A stretch of 64,000 bases of DNA from Aphanomyces cochlioides. Taxonomy: Eukaryota > Oomycota > Saprolegniomycetes > Saprolegniales > Verrucalvaceae. Shown here piece by piece: positions 42,371 to 53,900 of the stretch. Positions within the stretch are counted from its first letter, which is position 1. Every line of letters begins with the position of its first letter. The DNA is taken from positions 1,488,001 to 1,552,000 of the forward strand of contig JAHQRK010000017.1 in assembly GCA_019828595.1 (NCBI GenBank), read 5' to 3'. A program made the position numbers and the translations under genes. Below the pieces are notes generated by a model. It had not been told where the DNA came from. It did no database searches and was given only the letters and a program-made list of their open reading frames with translations.

Positions 42371-43470
42371 ATGCAGCTGCATTCGTTCGTCAATGAACTA
42401 TTCTGGCGGTTTCAATTGAGTGACATGGAACGCACGACGAGATCGGCCGACGACATCTTGTCCATTCTGACGGATGGTATGGTGCAGAATGCAACGCTTG
42501 TAGGTGAAACATGGGAGGCTCTCTGTGCTCGAAAGATCAAAGCTCTTCCTTCAGCAAAAGACACTGCGCCAGTGAAGAAAGAGCTCACGCCTGACGAAAT
42601 GCAGATAGCTCGCTCCATCTACGATCAAGGTATGCTTCAACAGCGGCGATTTCATTTCTTCACGTTCCAATCTTCCTAGGCGTCATTGAGAATCCAGATT
42701 TGGATTTGGACGATGTCGTGCTGCAAGTTTTAGAGCATCGTCACGATCGTGTCGTCAAGAGCGACATAGATCGAGCCCACGCTCTTCGGCAATTCCAAGC
42801 TCTTCCAGCATCCACGCTGCTAAAAATAAAAAAAGCAAATGGCGGCTACATGACCTTCTCGCCTCTCCAATTTGCGACCTTCTTTGGAGATCGTCATGTA
42901 GTCCAAGCCATGCTGAAATTTGCCGAGGTCGAACATGCCGCTGAAGCTCTTTTGGAAGCGGCGAAAGAAGGATATGCCACGATCGCACAATGTCTGCTTG
43001 GTCATGCGCTTCCATGGAATCCTCATGACGTTGGAAGATCTTTTGTCCTGGCCTCTCTTCACAGCCATCTCGATGTTCTTGAAGTCATCATAAAATCCCA
43101 ACATGCGGACTTGGCTCTCCTCTGCAAGGGCGCATGGTGTACTCGAGACCAATTAGGATTGCGCTACATTGCCGCAGCAGCCCATGTTGCAATTGCCCAA
43201 AACCACGTCGAAGCTCTCGGTTGGCTCTTGAAGCAGCGTCAATTGTACGCTGACGAGCTCAAAGTGTGCTTTCAACTCGCAGTGGCAACCCACAGCAGCC
43301 TTGAAGACACGATTGCCTGCTTGCCACTGCTGCGTCTTTTGGTCCAAGACCAACCTTGGCTCACAGCTGTAGCAACGGATTTGGGCAAACAAAACGTGCG
43401 TCTCCGTGCCGTGGCGTCGTATGTGATTTGGGACTTGCATACCAACGACAAAGATGCCACAGGCGGTTAA
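42371..43470 (+). CDS. ankyrin-repeat-like protein
   Basis: Exons 42371-42629 and 42680-43470, with a 50-bp intron (GTATGC...TCCTAG), give 349 residues. ATG 42371 is used; an internal ATG at 42425 (MERTTRSADDIL) is an alternative. Residues from ~140 on show degenerate ankyrin-like repeats (FSPLQFATFFGDRHVVQAML, LLEAAKEGYATIAQCLLGHA, ASLHSHLDVLEVIIKSQHAD, VAIAQNHVEALGWLLKQRQL). Such repeats mediate protein binding; no catalytic domain is attached. The stop TAA (43468-43470) overlaps the stop of the convergent SBF2-like gene on the other strand. It starts 43 bp after the preceding gene's stop. Confidence 0.8.
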
Positions 43471-44405
43471 TTCGACTCGTGATACCCTAATTTAATTGCT
43501 ATTTCGCGCAAATTGGCACGGAGGAGAAAACGCTGCTCTTCCGTCAGCTCATGGGCGACGCACATGGTCTCGATGAAGTAGCGGATCTGCACAATCGGCA
43601 CATCAAATTCCAGCATACTCAATGTAAACGATCCAAGTTGGCCAAACTAGTCGAAGAGTCACAGCATGAAATCAAAGCAAGTACTCTTACGACAATGTTG
43701 TGGACATGGCTCACAGCTTCCTCCCGCGTAAAGCGCCCTTCACTTCGAGGAACATTCGTCGGCAGATCTTCCCATGGACATCGCTGTGGGCTCTTGTGCA
43801 GTTCCTCACCGACCGCCAGGAGCAATGCTTTCTCCCAAAACTAGAATTCTCCATGAGGACATTGACGACACCCGTCATGGTTATACCTTGGGGTTGCTCC
43901 AAATGGCATGCCCTTTCACTTCTTCTTGTATGTACCTCCTCTCCATGCGATGATGATCTACACATGAGTCTTACAATTATCCAAGCGCATGCACACCTTC
44001 ATCGCAGTGGTCAGGTGTGGAATAAAACGTAGCAGAAAGCATCATGGCGGTCTTGGCGGCTTTTGTGTCTTCGTGTTGGACACATGCGTCGAAAAATGCA
44101 TGAAAACAATTCACCAAGCTGCGAAATTGACCGTCCGTCGGTACTTTCGTCACAAGACTTCGTTGGCGGTTGAGAGCTTTGACAAAACATTGACGCCCGT
44201 CTGCGGAATCGCACAACTTCGTGACAGATTCGACGACATTGAGATCTTTCTCTCCAGTCGGTTCCGACTCGAAATGGACCGCCACGAGTGCGTCCACTTC
44301 GTCAGAGTTGGCGTCTGCAACAGGTTTAAGAACAGTTTTGACGCCTGTCACGTCTTGTTTCAATTGCCAGTCCAGCAACGACAAAGCCTTCCCTTGGAAA
44401 TGCAT
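43467..44405 (-). CDS. SBF2/KIAA0513-domain protein
   Basis: Four exons on the minus strand (44405-43997, 43957-43887, 43840-43691, 43646-43467) give 269 residues with all phases consistent. The central part has KTAMMLSATFYSTP. The C-terminal exons read FWEKALLLAVGEELHKSP, VHNIVFGQLGSFTLSMLEFD and LTEEQRFLLRANL. These match the domain shared by the KIAA0513 protein and the myotubularin-related SBF proteins, where it lies beside DENN regions. Its molecular role is not well defined. No DENN or phosphatase part is present. An additional upstream exon cannot be excluded, as only 49 bp separate it from the F-BAR-like gene. Confidence 0.75.
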
Positions 44406-44454
44406 ATTGTCAGGATTGCGATGGTTCTAGGAAGTAAGGAGCGGTAAGACATTG

Positions 44455-45404
44455 TCAGGACTCTGATACATGTACATGGATGACGAGTTGAATATCTCCA
44501 GCGCGATCCATTCGAACTATATGGTCTTCTAATTGCCGGAGCTGCTTCTCACGAAATCTGATGTGCTCTTGCTCCACGGCGAGCCAAACTTTCATACATG
44601 CTGCCATTTGGTCCATGCGTTCTTCCTCAGCGCGCTGGTATGCTCCACTGATCGCCATGCTCATTTCATCTCGTGCAATTATCTTCTTGAGCAGAATTTG
44701 CTTGGCTTGCTCCTTCTCGGCCAATGCGCGGGTCAATTCCAACTCACATTTATGAACCCGCGATGCGAGTCGCTGCAGCTCGAACGAAGGCACACCGATT
44801 TCCTATAAATATGTACGATGAGTATCGAGGCAGCATTGGAGCGAATACATGCAATGCATCCTCTTGTCGGACTTGTGCACTAAGGAGATCTTGTTTGGCT
44901 GCATCGCAAACGCTTTTCGCCTACAATGGCCAAATAAGCTCTTTCACGACCTCAGGGGAAAATTACTTTTCGCTGTTGTGTTTCTGCTTGGTTGTATTCG
45001 TCATTTACACGCGAGAGCTCTACTTGAAGGTTCTGTATGTATTTCGAGGATTCACCTTTGAGCGAATCAAGAGGTCGCGCGACATGTTCTTCGACGACTT
45101 GTGCCCATACGAGATACTGCGTGTTCATGGTCTGAAAGTAATGCTGCAATTCGGTCAGCACTCGCTTTGTGCTCGTGCCTGGCTCTTCCAACTCGGACAA
45201 TTCTCGATACCCGCCAATGTCTTGCAAATGTTGGAGCATCGTCTCGGCACATTTGCGCTCTGCAAAGTTCTTTTTTGCGATAAAATCGAGTAAGTTCGCG
45301 ACGGAGCGACCTCCTTTCTCTGCATTTTCATAAATCGCATCAAACGGCATCTGGCAGAACGTCCGCCGGCTTTCGTTTTCTTCATCGGCCAACAAATCCT
45401 GCAT
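44455..45404 (-). CDS. F-BAR-like coiled-coil protein
   Basis: Three exons (45404-44967, 44920-44849, 44802-44455) join in phase 0 to 285 residues; introns are 46 bp each. The first exon reads FDAIYENAEKGGRSVANLLD, FIAKKNFAERKCAETMLQHL and TQYLVWAQVVEEHVARPLDS. This resembles the start of an FCH/F-BAR domain, where a cluster of charged helices binds curved membranes. The remainder is long helical coiled coil (RLASRVHKCELELTRALAEK), also as in F-BAR proteins. No SH3 or other C-terminal domain follows. Assignment is by helix layout and is moderate. Confidence 0.65.
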
Positions 45405-45477
45405 CGTACTCCAATTGTCGAAGGTCCGACAAGAACGAAGATCTTAAAATACGAGAATTCTTATCCAGTGCACAAAG

Positions 45478-45610
45478 AAACCCTGCACTCCTAAACCCTA
45501 CACCCCTAAACCCTACACCCCTTTAACCCCCCAAACCCCCAAACCCCACACCCTTTAACCCCTGAAAGTCACTAAACCCATCACCCCTTCCATGCTAAAC
45601 CCCTTAGCTT
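45478..45610. repeat. interstitial telomere-like tract (degenerate CCCTAAA)
   Basis: The plus strand repeats variants of CCTAAACCCTACACC and CCCTTTAACCCC. These are degenerate forms of CCCTAAA, the complement of the TTTAGGG telomere unit. It lies downstream of no gene end in particular and beside a MITE. Confidence 0.75.
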
Positions 45611-45648
45611 GGTAATTTTTAGCCAATCAAATCGCGTCATAGCCTATA

Positions 45649-46233
45649 CTACTCTGGAACAAAATATAAGGAATTATTCACTGTCTGAGTGGAACAAAAT
45701 ATAAGGAAATGATGACGTAATATAAGTATTTTCAGTGAATTTCGGCCATCAGCTCATTGCATGAACAGTACACAGGGTCTCATTAGATGGCTCATGATAG
45801 AAGTTGCTGAAACTATCTTTGTTGCGTGAAGTTCTTTCTTGAGCAACAACAAAACAGAGTAGATGCTTTATGTAAAGACTTTTGTATACTATACAAATAT
45901 TGATATGTTATCTACACTTGTAAAAATATAGATATTTGTATAGTATACATATATCATGATATGCTAGATATTGATCATAGTATACTATACAAATATCCAT
46001 ACAAAGAACATTTGATATTGATCAAGGTTTTTATATACTATACAAAAATCTTATATGGTCCAATCTTTTGAAGAAATTTTTGTGATCTGTCATTCTTTCA
46101 TCACGGCGATTGGTGCGTTGGATACGTCTAAACGTGATTGGTTGATTGCTTCCTACCACGTCAGGATTGGTCAAATATAGCAAAAGTTGTGCACGATTGG
46201 ACGAAAAATTCCTTATATTTTGTTCCAGAGTAG
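45649..46233. mobile_element. MITE 1, 585 bp, Tc1/mariner-like ends, TA-flanked
   Basis: Left end CTACTCTGGAACAAAATATA (45649 onward) is the perfect inverted complement of the right end to 46233 over 27 bp, and TA flanks both sides (45647-45648, 46234-46235). There is no coding capacity. The interior has several near-identical palindromic TATACTATACAAATAT units at about 45887-46050, which could fold into long hairpins. Confidence 0.9.
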
Positions 46234-46751
46234 TACTTAACTTTTGTATCCTCTACTGATTGCAAGTCACTTTGGACAGGACGACACCATGGAAAAGACA
46301 CGCTGTCGCCTCTTCCTCTCTCTCTTGTGGGCTGCTGATAGCTGCGCCCAGAGCTTGTATTGCCTCTGGCTAGCTTGATCTACTGTGGTTGATGCCCCCG
46401 TGGTTCGCAAAGAACAGGGACCCAAGTTCTAATTGAAAGTGTATGTCGTCAAGGATCCAACGTGGGTGCATTTTGGCGCCGTCCACGCAAAAGAAGCTTT
46501 ATGGCCATCCCCTTCGCTAGCGTAGTCGATGAGGCCTAGCCACCCCTCACTCCTCGATGTTGTGGAGGGAAACGACCGTACCTGGACTAGGCCAGGCGAA
46601 CTTCGAAGTTTTTCATTGACGGTTTCAAAAAGCCAGCAGGGCGACGACTCAGATACATTGGCAGGCTCGTCGAGCGAGGCCACTCGCCTTCCTGCAATTT
46701 GTTGTGGATCGACAAGGTGGTAGATCCTGCCATCTGTCTATCGACGACATA
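46234..46751. other. intergenic between two MITEs, no gene recognised
   Basis: Two overlapping open frames of 60-85 codons on opposite strands (46429-46723) show no domain character. Nothing else was seen. Confidence 0.4.
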
Positions 46752-47166
46752 CAGGGAACGACAGAATTATGGCACTAGTGGTACTTCGATTGTTTGAAGT
46801 AAAATGACAACAAGAATTATCCAATGAAAATTCAGTGGGTACATTTGTTACATATGATTGGATTAAAATTTAAATTCTTTACTACTACGTAGTATTTTCT
46901 AAGGCTGTGATTTCAAATCGTCACTACAGGCACCTCAAACAACTTGAACCAAGCATTTTCTTTATCTAGTACTGATAATTAAGAGTATATCGTGCTACGA
47001 CATTGGAAATGATTTGAACCTCGATACAAGCACTGTGGGACTCCACACTTACTGCTTGTGATTGGGTGAAAATGTGTACGAACTTCGAACCTAAATTGCT
47101 ACATATGATTGGACAAAAGCCTTAATAATCGAAGTACCACTAGTGCCATATTTCCGTCATTCCCTG
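46752..47166. mobile_element. MITE 2, 415 bp, TA-flanked
   Basis: The left end CAGGGAACGACAGAATTATG is the inverted complement of the right end (CCATATTTCCGTCATTCCCTG) with four mismatches over about 40 bp. TA dinucleotides flank both ends (46750-46751, 47167-47168). It has no coding capacity, and its right end lies 36 bp before the start codon of the BED-finger gene. Confidence 0.8.
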
Positions 47167-47202
47167 TACATCTTCGAATTTCGATGCGTGGCCAATCATG
47201 GA

Positions 47203-47867
47203 ATGTTCGACTGTCCGACTGGAGTGGCATCAGGTTGGGAAGCGACTGAAGCTGGCATGCCTCGGGCGCGGGGTTGGGTCTGGGAGCACTACGGGACCAA
47301 ATTGGACATTCGGGGGAGGCGGTACACGTCATGCAACTATTGTGATAACAGCCTCGCTGGTCGTGGCAACCCGATGCGTATGACTCGCCATCTTGCCCTC
47401 TATTGCCTCGCTGTCCCTCCAGCTGTGAAAACAAGAGCTTCGCAAGCCATTCGATCCATGAGCACGTCGCTTACGCCGCTCGAAGGAAATTCAGAGCATG
47501 ACAGTCAAGATCATCCCAGGTATGCTGACGACGACGACGTCAAGAAGCCTCGGACGCTGTCGCCTATTCAGCAGTCTGAACCGGCCACTCACGAACACAC
47601 AATGAATCAAGACGACAGTGTTCTCCTCTCGCACTACATGGCTCCAACGGCTCACGTACGCTCTCCTCCTCGATGCAATCATCTCATTGTAAGTAGGAGC
47701 TCTTGGCGCGGGCAATCTCCGCTAGCCCTTCTATTACATACGAAGACCTAGCAACGCCAGAATGGTACGACTTTTTTCAAGCTCTCGGCTACGTCCTGCC
47801 GTCTAAAGCGACGCTGGCACAGCCCGTAGCTTTACGAGATAGCTCTGGGCAACTACCATCCCACTGA
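47203..47867 (+). CDS. BED-type zinc-finger protein, truncated hAT-like N-terminus
   Basis: Exon 1 (47203-47655) and exon 2 (47697-47867), with a 41-bp intron, give 207 residues. A BED-type finger is seen in WEHYGTKLDIRGRRYTSCNY, CDNSLAGRGNPMRMTRHLAL and YC, with ligands CxxC...HxxxxC. The second exon reads ELLARAISASPSITYEDLAT, PEWYDFFQALGYVLPSKATL, which is the start of the hAT transposase core (compare ALRPAYQPPSSK in the relic at 5.1 kb). The rest of a transposase is absent. It is either a truncated element or a domesticated DNA-binding protein. Both exons are free of stops, which favours retained function. Confidence 0.65.
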
Positions 47868-48177
47868 TCGTCCAACCTCATCGTCGTCCTAAGTTGCGCG
47901 TTCATATGATGACCAATTTCATTTAAGTCAACGTCATTTCAGCCTTTCATGAAATTTTATTGGTTAAAAAGAATAATTTTTAGCCAATCAAATCCAATTT
48001 ATCAACAAGTTACGTTGTTCATATCCACGAGAACCAGAAACAATAACAACCCCCACGACGTTGGACCATCGACATATATCCATTGCATGCTAGCGAGCTG
48101 CTTGAGCTGGATGCAACGTGAGTGTGAGTTGGTCCTTGCAGATAGAAGTGCCAAGAGGTTCCCGTGGTGTGTTTGAA

Positions 48178-48208
48178 TTATCCGGACTATGAAGGTCGTT
48201 ATCCGGAT
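48178..48208. promoter_or_regulatory. two TATCCGGA-type elements
   Basis: TTATCCGGAC (48178-48187) and TTATCCGGAT (48199-48208) occur in tandem before the acyltransferase-like relic, as upstream of several intact genes. Confidence 0.45.
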
Positions 48209-48224
48209 GATTATGGCTCCATGA

Positions 48225-48890
48225 TTGAGATCTTCATGCAGCCGGGGCCGAAGTTTGGAGCAGATTGAGCTCATTGCACCCCGAGCCAGAGGCAAAAGTC
48301 AAGCTACGTATGTGCATCCCCACGTAGGATATCAATATCGTGAAGAAGATTGGAAGAACGTATCGCCAAGTTGGCCATCTACGTTTTTCTCGACACCCAA
48401 AGTTTGCGATTGAGTCATTGCCGTGCGCATTGGATGGCATCATATCGCATTGGGGCAAGCTCAGCTCAGTATTGCCATAGAGTATGAAGGGGAGCGATTC
48501 ATCGCAATGCGTAGAAGCCGAGAAAGAGAATACCAGGCGGATGGTTGCGACTCGTAGTTCCTGCTATTTCAAGAAGCAAGAGATTGTGCTATAAACGACA
48601 CCTTGATCGCTCCACAAAGTCAAGTTGCTTCAAATTTCCATGGAATCCGCTCGCGTGGATGGATCGTCCATTTTGCCATCAACTCCAAGTGGCACAGCAG
48701 TCGATTCCACTCGCTGATTGCGGACGTCTTGACCGAATTGCCGATAGTTTCGAACATATTGGTCTGCTTCCAAGGCCAACTTTCAGAAGCTCATGCGAGC
48801 TGGCGACAATATTTTATTGATGCCCGGTGGATTTGAAGCAGCGACATTCACACCATGCTGTTTGGATAGCTCGGTCATTCGTGGTGTCCA
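48225..48890 (+). pseudogene. degenerate acyltransferase-like (DGAT2-type) relic
   Basis: Plus-strand fragments in different frames include GYQYREEDWKNVSPSWPSTF (near 48330), SNFHGIRSRGWIVHFAINSK (near 48630) and LTELPIVSNILVC. In another frame comes LMRAGDNILLMPGGFEAATF (near 48790-48855). The MPGGFEAAT string recalls the conserved PGGxxE block of diacylglycerol acyltransferase 2 and relatives. Stops and at least one frameshift (near 48780) separate the parts, and the C-terminal region is missing; the LeuRS gene on the other strand begins at 48965. Identification rests mainly on that one motif. Confidence 0.4.
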
Positions 48891-48964
48891 CATGAAATCG
48901 TTCAACGCGATGGAGTCTCCGGAATGGTACTATACATTATTCCGGTGCTATTTGGCTAATTCAT

Positions 48965-51900
48965 CTACAAAGCATACAAGTAAATGGTCGGCTTGCCCGG
49001 CGCGGCGACTTCAATCTTCTTGGGATCGCTGCCTTCGATCGAGACACCGCCATCGACGTAGAAAAACTAGACACGATAAGCTTTCGACTATCGACAGAGA
49101 TGGCTTACCAAGATTTCTTGCAATTCCAAAGTCTTGAGCAAGTAGAGCTTGTTGCTCTCCAAGACGGCCTTTTGGTCGTACGGCATGCTAGACGTCACAG
49201 CATGAGCACGACATGAAAACGAGTCGAAGGTACCTGAGCTCAATGGCTTCTTGGCCGCGCAATTCGGCGTCGGCTTTGACAAACGAGGCGAATTGCATGA
49301 CGTTCTTGGTCATCTTCTTGAGGTCTTCATGGTCGTTGAGCAACAATTTGAGCTTGGCCATGAAATCCGCTGGGAAAGACTTGGTCGAAGGGTCAAAAAC
49401 CGTCGCCATGAACTTGAGCACGGTTTGCTGCCACGCTGGGAATTGATTCGCGAGGTAAATGTGAGCATGCGTTGGCTTCTTGGCTTCAGCAGCGGGGGCC
49501 GCGGGCTTCTTCTTGCCCTTGGCTTGGTCGCCCTTGAGCACGGCATCACGGAAATGCTTGAGCGACTTGGCCAAGAAATCACTGGCGCGCAAGAGCGTGA
49601 AGTCGGTGGGGCCAGTGACGGCGGGCCAGAGAGCATTCGACACAAAGCCTGGCTTGCCCAAGAGCGTCCAGAAGTGTTCGCAAATGTGAGGGCAGATGGG
49701 CGCAAGCATGATCGTTTGCGCTTCGATGAATCGCAAAATAACGTCCTTGTGGAGGCCGAATTCGCCTCGAGTGCAAATGTCACGGTACGAGTCGCGGGCA
49801 ATTTGCAATTCGAAGAAGCACGTTTGGAAACCATCACGCCATTGCATCGCGTCAAAGTGCGCCGCCGTGCGGACAATGATGTCGTCCATTTGGGCATGGA
49901 ACACTTTGTCGTTGAAGTTGAGCTCGCCCGTGCGAAGGTGGGGCAACTCTTCCAACGTTTTCTTGATCCACTCTTCTTCGGTCGTCAAGCGCAAGATAGC
50001 CATGTTGGCCGTGTCGCGGGAAAAGTTGGCATCGTCCATCGAGTCACCGGCATCGGCGCAAGCAAAACGCGTCGCGTCGGCGCCGTATTCGGTGAAGCAG
50101 TACTCGAGCGTGAGGAAATTACCCTTGGACTTGGACATCTTTTCAGCATCGACTTGGACGTGGCCGTTTGTGAAGAAACTGCGTGGCCACTTGGACGGAT
50201 CGTCGGCCCAAATTTCCGCATGGTTGTACAAACTCATAGTCAAGTGGTTGCGGATCAAATCCTTGCCCGAGACACGGAGATCCAAGGGGTACCAGTACTC
50301 GAATTCTTTGCGGAGTTGTTGCCACACTGAGAGCGAAATTTTGGATGCCTTTGGTTCCGGGCCCTTCAAGTAGATGTAATCAAACACTTCCTTCGTCAAG
50401 TCGTCAGCAGTGATGCCATGAGGACCAGGCTTGGAGCCATCGACGCTGCCCTAATTATGTTTCATCAGTCAACACGACGACAACGAGTGAAGCAATACCT
50501 GCAAGTGGTGGGCGATGGTGTAGTAGGCCATGTAAATGGTCGAATCCGACAGCGATTCGACGACGAAATCAGTGTCCCATGGCAACTTCGTGCCCAAACC
50601 GAATTGACGGCAAGGCGCCCATTCCTTGAACCATTCCAAAGTAGAGCGGTATTCACCCAACGCGACGGGGTTGTACGTTTGGAAAGTTTCTGGGTTTTCA
50701 ATGTGAGCGCTCACGCGGGCCTTCCAGTCTTCGACGCCGTACAACATGTACCATTGATCCAATTGCGCAACGACGCATTCGTCGCCGGAACGACTCATGA
50801 CCGTGGATTCAGGTTCCCAGTATGGAATGGCCTGACCAGCGTCGAGCAATTCCTTGCGGACGGCAGCCTTGGCATCGCAGACCTTCTTGCCGGCTTGGCT
50901 GCCAACCAAGAGCACGCCTTCGTAAAAGCCCTTGAGGTAGACCAATTCCTTGGCTTTGGCAAGCTTTTCCTTGTCGTTTTGCGACGCGATCTTCAATTCG
51001 TCGCACACAGCCACGGCTGACGTCGAGCCGTAGCCTGGAATGTCAATGATGGGCACTACTTCGAATGGCAAGACCATTTCGTCCGTGAGGTTGTACTTTT
51101 CACGCATCGCTGCCTTTTGCTTGAGGTCGCGGAGAGCGGCGTAATCATCAGGAGCATCACTAGGCACACTCGTGACGACGCCAGTACCCTTGCCCATCGA
51201 AATCGTCAACAATGGCAACGTGTAGACGGTGTCGTAGACGGCGTTAGGCGCTCGCAAGGGCAAGCCCAACAAGTCCCAGCCCTTCAATTCAAGGAGGCAT
51301 TCCACTTCGCCCCACTTGCGCGAATAATCTTGGTATGCCAAGTTGAGAGCAGAGCGACGGCTAATCAAGAAGACATCCGTCTCGTTGATGCGGTACGCAC
51401 CGTAGTCGCCATCAGGCAAGACGAAGCAGTTCGTTTGGCCGTACATGGTTTCAGGACGCAACGTAGCAGGGGCCAAGTAAACGTTGTAGCCGCTCAAAGA
51501 GCTCAAACGTTCTGGCAAAGGAGTCTTGACCGCAAGTTTGATGATCGTGTATTCTTGGGGATTGGATCCTTCACCAGAAGCACGATCGTGATCGGCACAA
51601 CTTTGCTTGTCCATGGGAGAATACACAGTAGGACGCTTGCCACGAGTAATACGGCCACGTTCCTTGAGAGTGTTCAATTGCCATCGCACAAACGCATCAA
51701 AAAAAGGATTGACATCCGTCGTAATGAAGGAACGACGCCAATCAGTAGCAAGACCGAATCGGCGCAAATGATCTTCACCAAAGGGAGGAAAATATTGCAA
51801 CCAGAACATAGGATCGGCGAACTTCGGGATCATTTCCTTGTCGTCAATCATCTTGCTCAAAATATCGTATTGACGCACGACACCACCGGTCTTAGCCACC

Positions 51901-52355
51901 AACTTGGACTTCTTGCCCTTGGCTTTATTTTCAGTGCCTGACGCAGCCGCCGCAGGGGCTGGTGGTGGCGCGACTTCTTCGACGGGAAATTGTGGAGGGA
52001 AGCCAAATTCTTCCAATTCTGCTTTCAACCGGTTGGCTGCAGCTTGAATTGGCATGCCCGTGCAGTGAAATCCAAACGGGAAGAGCGTGTTTTCACCTTT
52101 CAAACGATGGTATCGCGCGGCAAATTCCGCTTTCGTGATCGTGAACCCATGTCCAATGTGGAGCATGCCGTTCATGTATGGAAATGGAAACGTTGCCATA
52201 AACTTTGGTTTCCCCTCTTCGACCGATCCTTCAAAGATCTTAGCTTCATCCCATCGACGTTGGACTTCTTTTTCGATCTCGACCAAGTGATTGCGACGAC
52301 CAAACTTCTTCTCTTCAATCTCCATGTTGCCCAATTGCGCCGTCACTTGCGCCAT
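48965..52355 (-). CDS. cytosolic leucyl-tRNA synthetase
   Basis: Four exons (52355-50499, 50450-49234, 49187-49109, 49066-48965) with introns of 42-48 bp give 1,084 residues, typical for the eukaryotic/archaeal type. The class I signatures are present: HIGH-type MLHIGHGFT (near residue 63) and KMSKS in AEKMSKSKGN. The CP1 editing domain lies between (TLRPETMYGQTN, GTGVVTSVPSDAPDDY). The enzyme charges tRNA-Leu and edits mischarged tRNA. The last two exons supply the C-terminal region (SMPYDQKAVLESNKLYLLKT, GKPTIYLYAL). An in-frame ATG 15 codons upstream (52400) is an alternative start; M at 52355 is chosen because the extra residues are hydrophobic and atypical. Confidence 0.97.
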
Positions 52356-52613
52356 CTTCTCGGCAATGAAAAATGCTGGGCCACTCAATAATAAATCCAA
52401 AATTTTCGATAAAGTAAAGTTTGGCCAAACATTCCATATGGAGTACTGTACTTAATCAAAAATAGCTTACTTTAATGAAGAGCCAAGTATATGGCAGAAG
52501 CTCTTGAAGTAAATTATTTCTTCAATAGAAAAACTGTATGGTGCACCCACAAGATCAATCTTGTGGCGTTAAATTGATTGAAAATGACGTGGCAGTCTCA
52601 AAGCACAGCAACT

Positions 52614-53744
52614 TTAAATGCTGCCTTTCATAATGACGCTCTTTCGTGAGTGACGGGACGCTGGCTCTCCCTCTGGCTGCTTCTCAAGGCTGGCTTGAGC
52701 TCGAAGAATCGATTCCATGAGCTTGGTCTTGGTCACAGCATGGCCTTCGCGGTCAGCGACGCTTTTCGCAAAATCAAACTGCTTAGCTTCCACCAGCGCC
52801 TCGACAATGTCCTTGGAAGGTAAGCAAGTCATGTGTGGTAGCAGGGCCATGAGGATTTCGCACTGCTTCGTGCGGATGCAGCTGTAGAGAAATGTCCAGC
52901 CGAACTGCTTGGGATGGACCTAATTGTGGTGATGAAAACAGAGCAAAGGAGCCCATCGAACCTGCCACGTCGCTGCCAACTGCACAGCTTCAGCGATCAG
53001 GTTGGCTTCGAAGAATGGTGAGAGAGCAACGAGATTGAAAATGGTCTCGACAACGGAGCGATCCACAAAGCACGTTGGCTGCTGTGTGTCGTTGGCAGTT
53101 TTGCAAAGGAGAGTCTCGTCCCATTGCTGCTGTTTCGAGAGCAGGTCGGTTTGACGATCAAAGCCTCGGGATTCTTCAAGAGTGTGCGCGATTCCAAGCT
53201 GGGCGATTCGCGCGTCCAGCGTCGGATGACGGTATGCAAATTTGGCGGCAGCAACGCCTGCTCTTGCCGACAAGATGTGCGGAATCGATTCAAGATTGTG
53301 GTTACATTCGACGAGGTAATGTGTCCATAGCTTGACGGCACGGCGGTAATGTGCAAGGCCGTGGTTGTACTCGTCTGGCGTTTTGCATGTCGCTTGATAC
53401 GCTTTGATTGCAGTGAAGAGCTCATCAGTATCGTGGTCGTGGCGTCGATTGAGATCCTTCACGGCCTCTTCTTCAGGTGAAAGCGTGTCGAGATGTAGAG
53501 AGTCCACCGAGTTTGCTCGTGACAGACGTCCGAATGGCACAACCGGCTCGGCATGAACAAAGAGCGGATGGATCTGCTTTGCCACGACTGCGAGAACATC
53601 GGCTGCTGTGGCCTTTGTCTTGACTCGGTGGAGAGATGCGACTTTGGACGAGAGCTTGGCATAGAATGCTGAGATTTCCTGCGCTGTCAAGATGTTGATG
53701 TCGTTGGAAGAAGCGCCGTCGTCCGCCGACAGCACCGTTCCCAT
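52614..53744 (-). CDS. putative N-myristoylated protein of unknown family
   Basis: Exons 53744-52962 and 52919-52614, with a 42-bp intron, give 362 residues. The chosen start gives MGTVLSADDGASSN, a fitting N-myristoylation sequence (Gly2, Ser6). The frame is open 18 codons further upstream, but that would hide the glycine. The protein is mainly helical (ALFTAIKAYQATCKTPDEYN-like segments, LDARIAQLGIAHTLEESRGF, FNLVALSPFFEANLIAEAVQ) with a basic C-terminus (RHSRKSVIMKGSI). I recognise no domain. Membrane attachment through myristate is inferred from the sequence only. Confidence 0.7.
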
Positions 53745-53900
53745 CGCTCCTTGGCAGTTATTTATAGGATCCCAGTTCAAAATTCTATCAATTTTCAAAG
53801 GTTATTTCATTCATTATTAAAGGTCACACCTTTGAAGTGTCCAATGAATCTCACACTTGTGAAACGTCCATCGTCTGAAAATTTCAACGAGCTTGATGCG

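Noticed and set aside
43467..45404. functional link between the SBF2-like and F-BAR-like genes as a bicistronic unit
   Set aside because: They are 49 bp apart on the same strand, but close spacing is general in this window. No trans-splice or shared leader evidence is visible.
45885..46050. CRISPR-like array from regularly repeated TATACTATACAAATAT
   Set aside because: The genome is eukaryotic, and the units are palindromic AT-rich repeats inside a MITE with irregular spacing.
46429..46723. overlapping small genes between the two MITEs
   Set aside because: Two opposite-strand frames overlap each other and neither shows domain or codon character.
49251..50330. 359-codon open frame on the plus strand
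   Set aside because: It is antisense to leucyl-tRNA synthetase exon 2 and results from its codon bias.
51117..51941. 274-codon plus-strand frame
   Set aside because: It is antisense to the LeuRS editing-domain region and has no recognisable domain.
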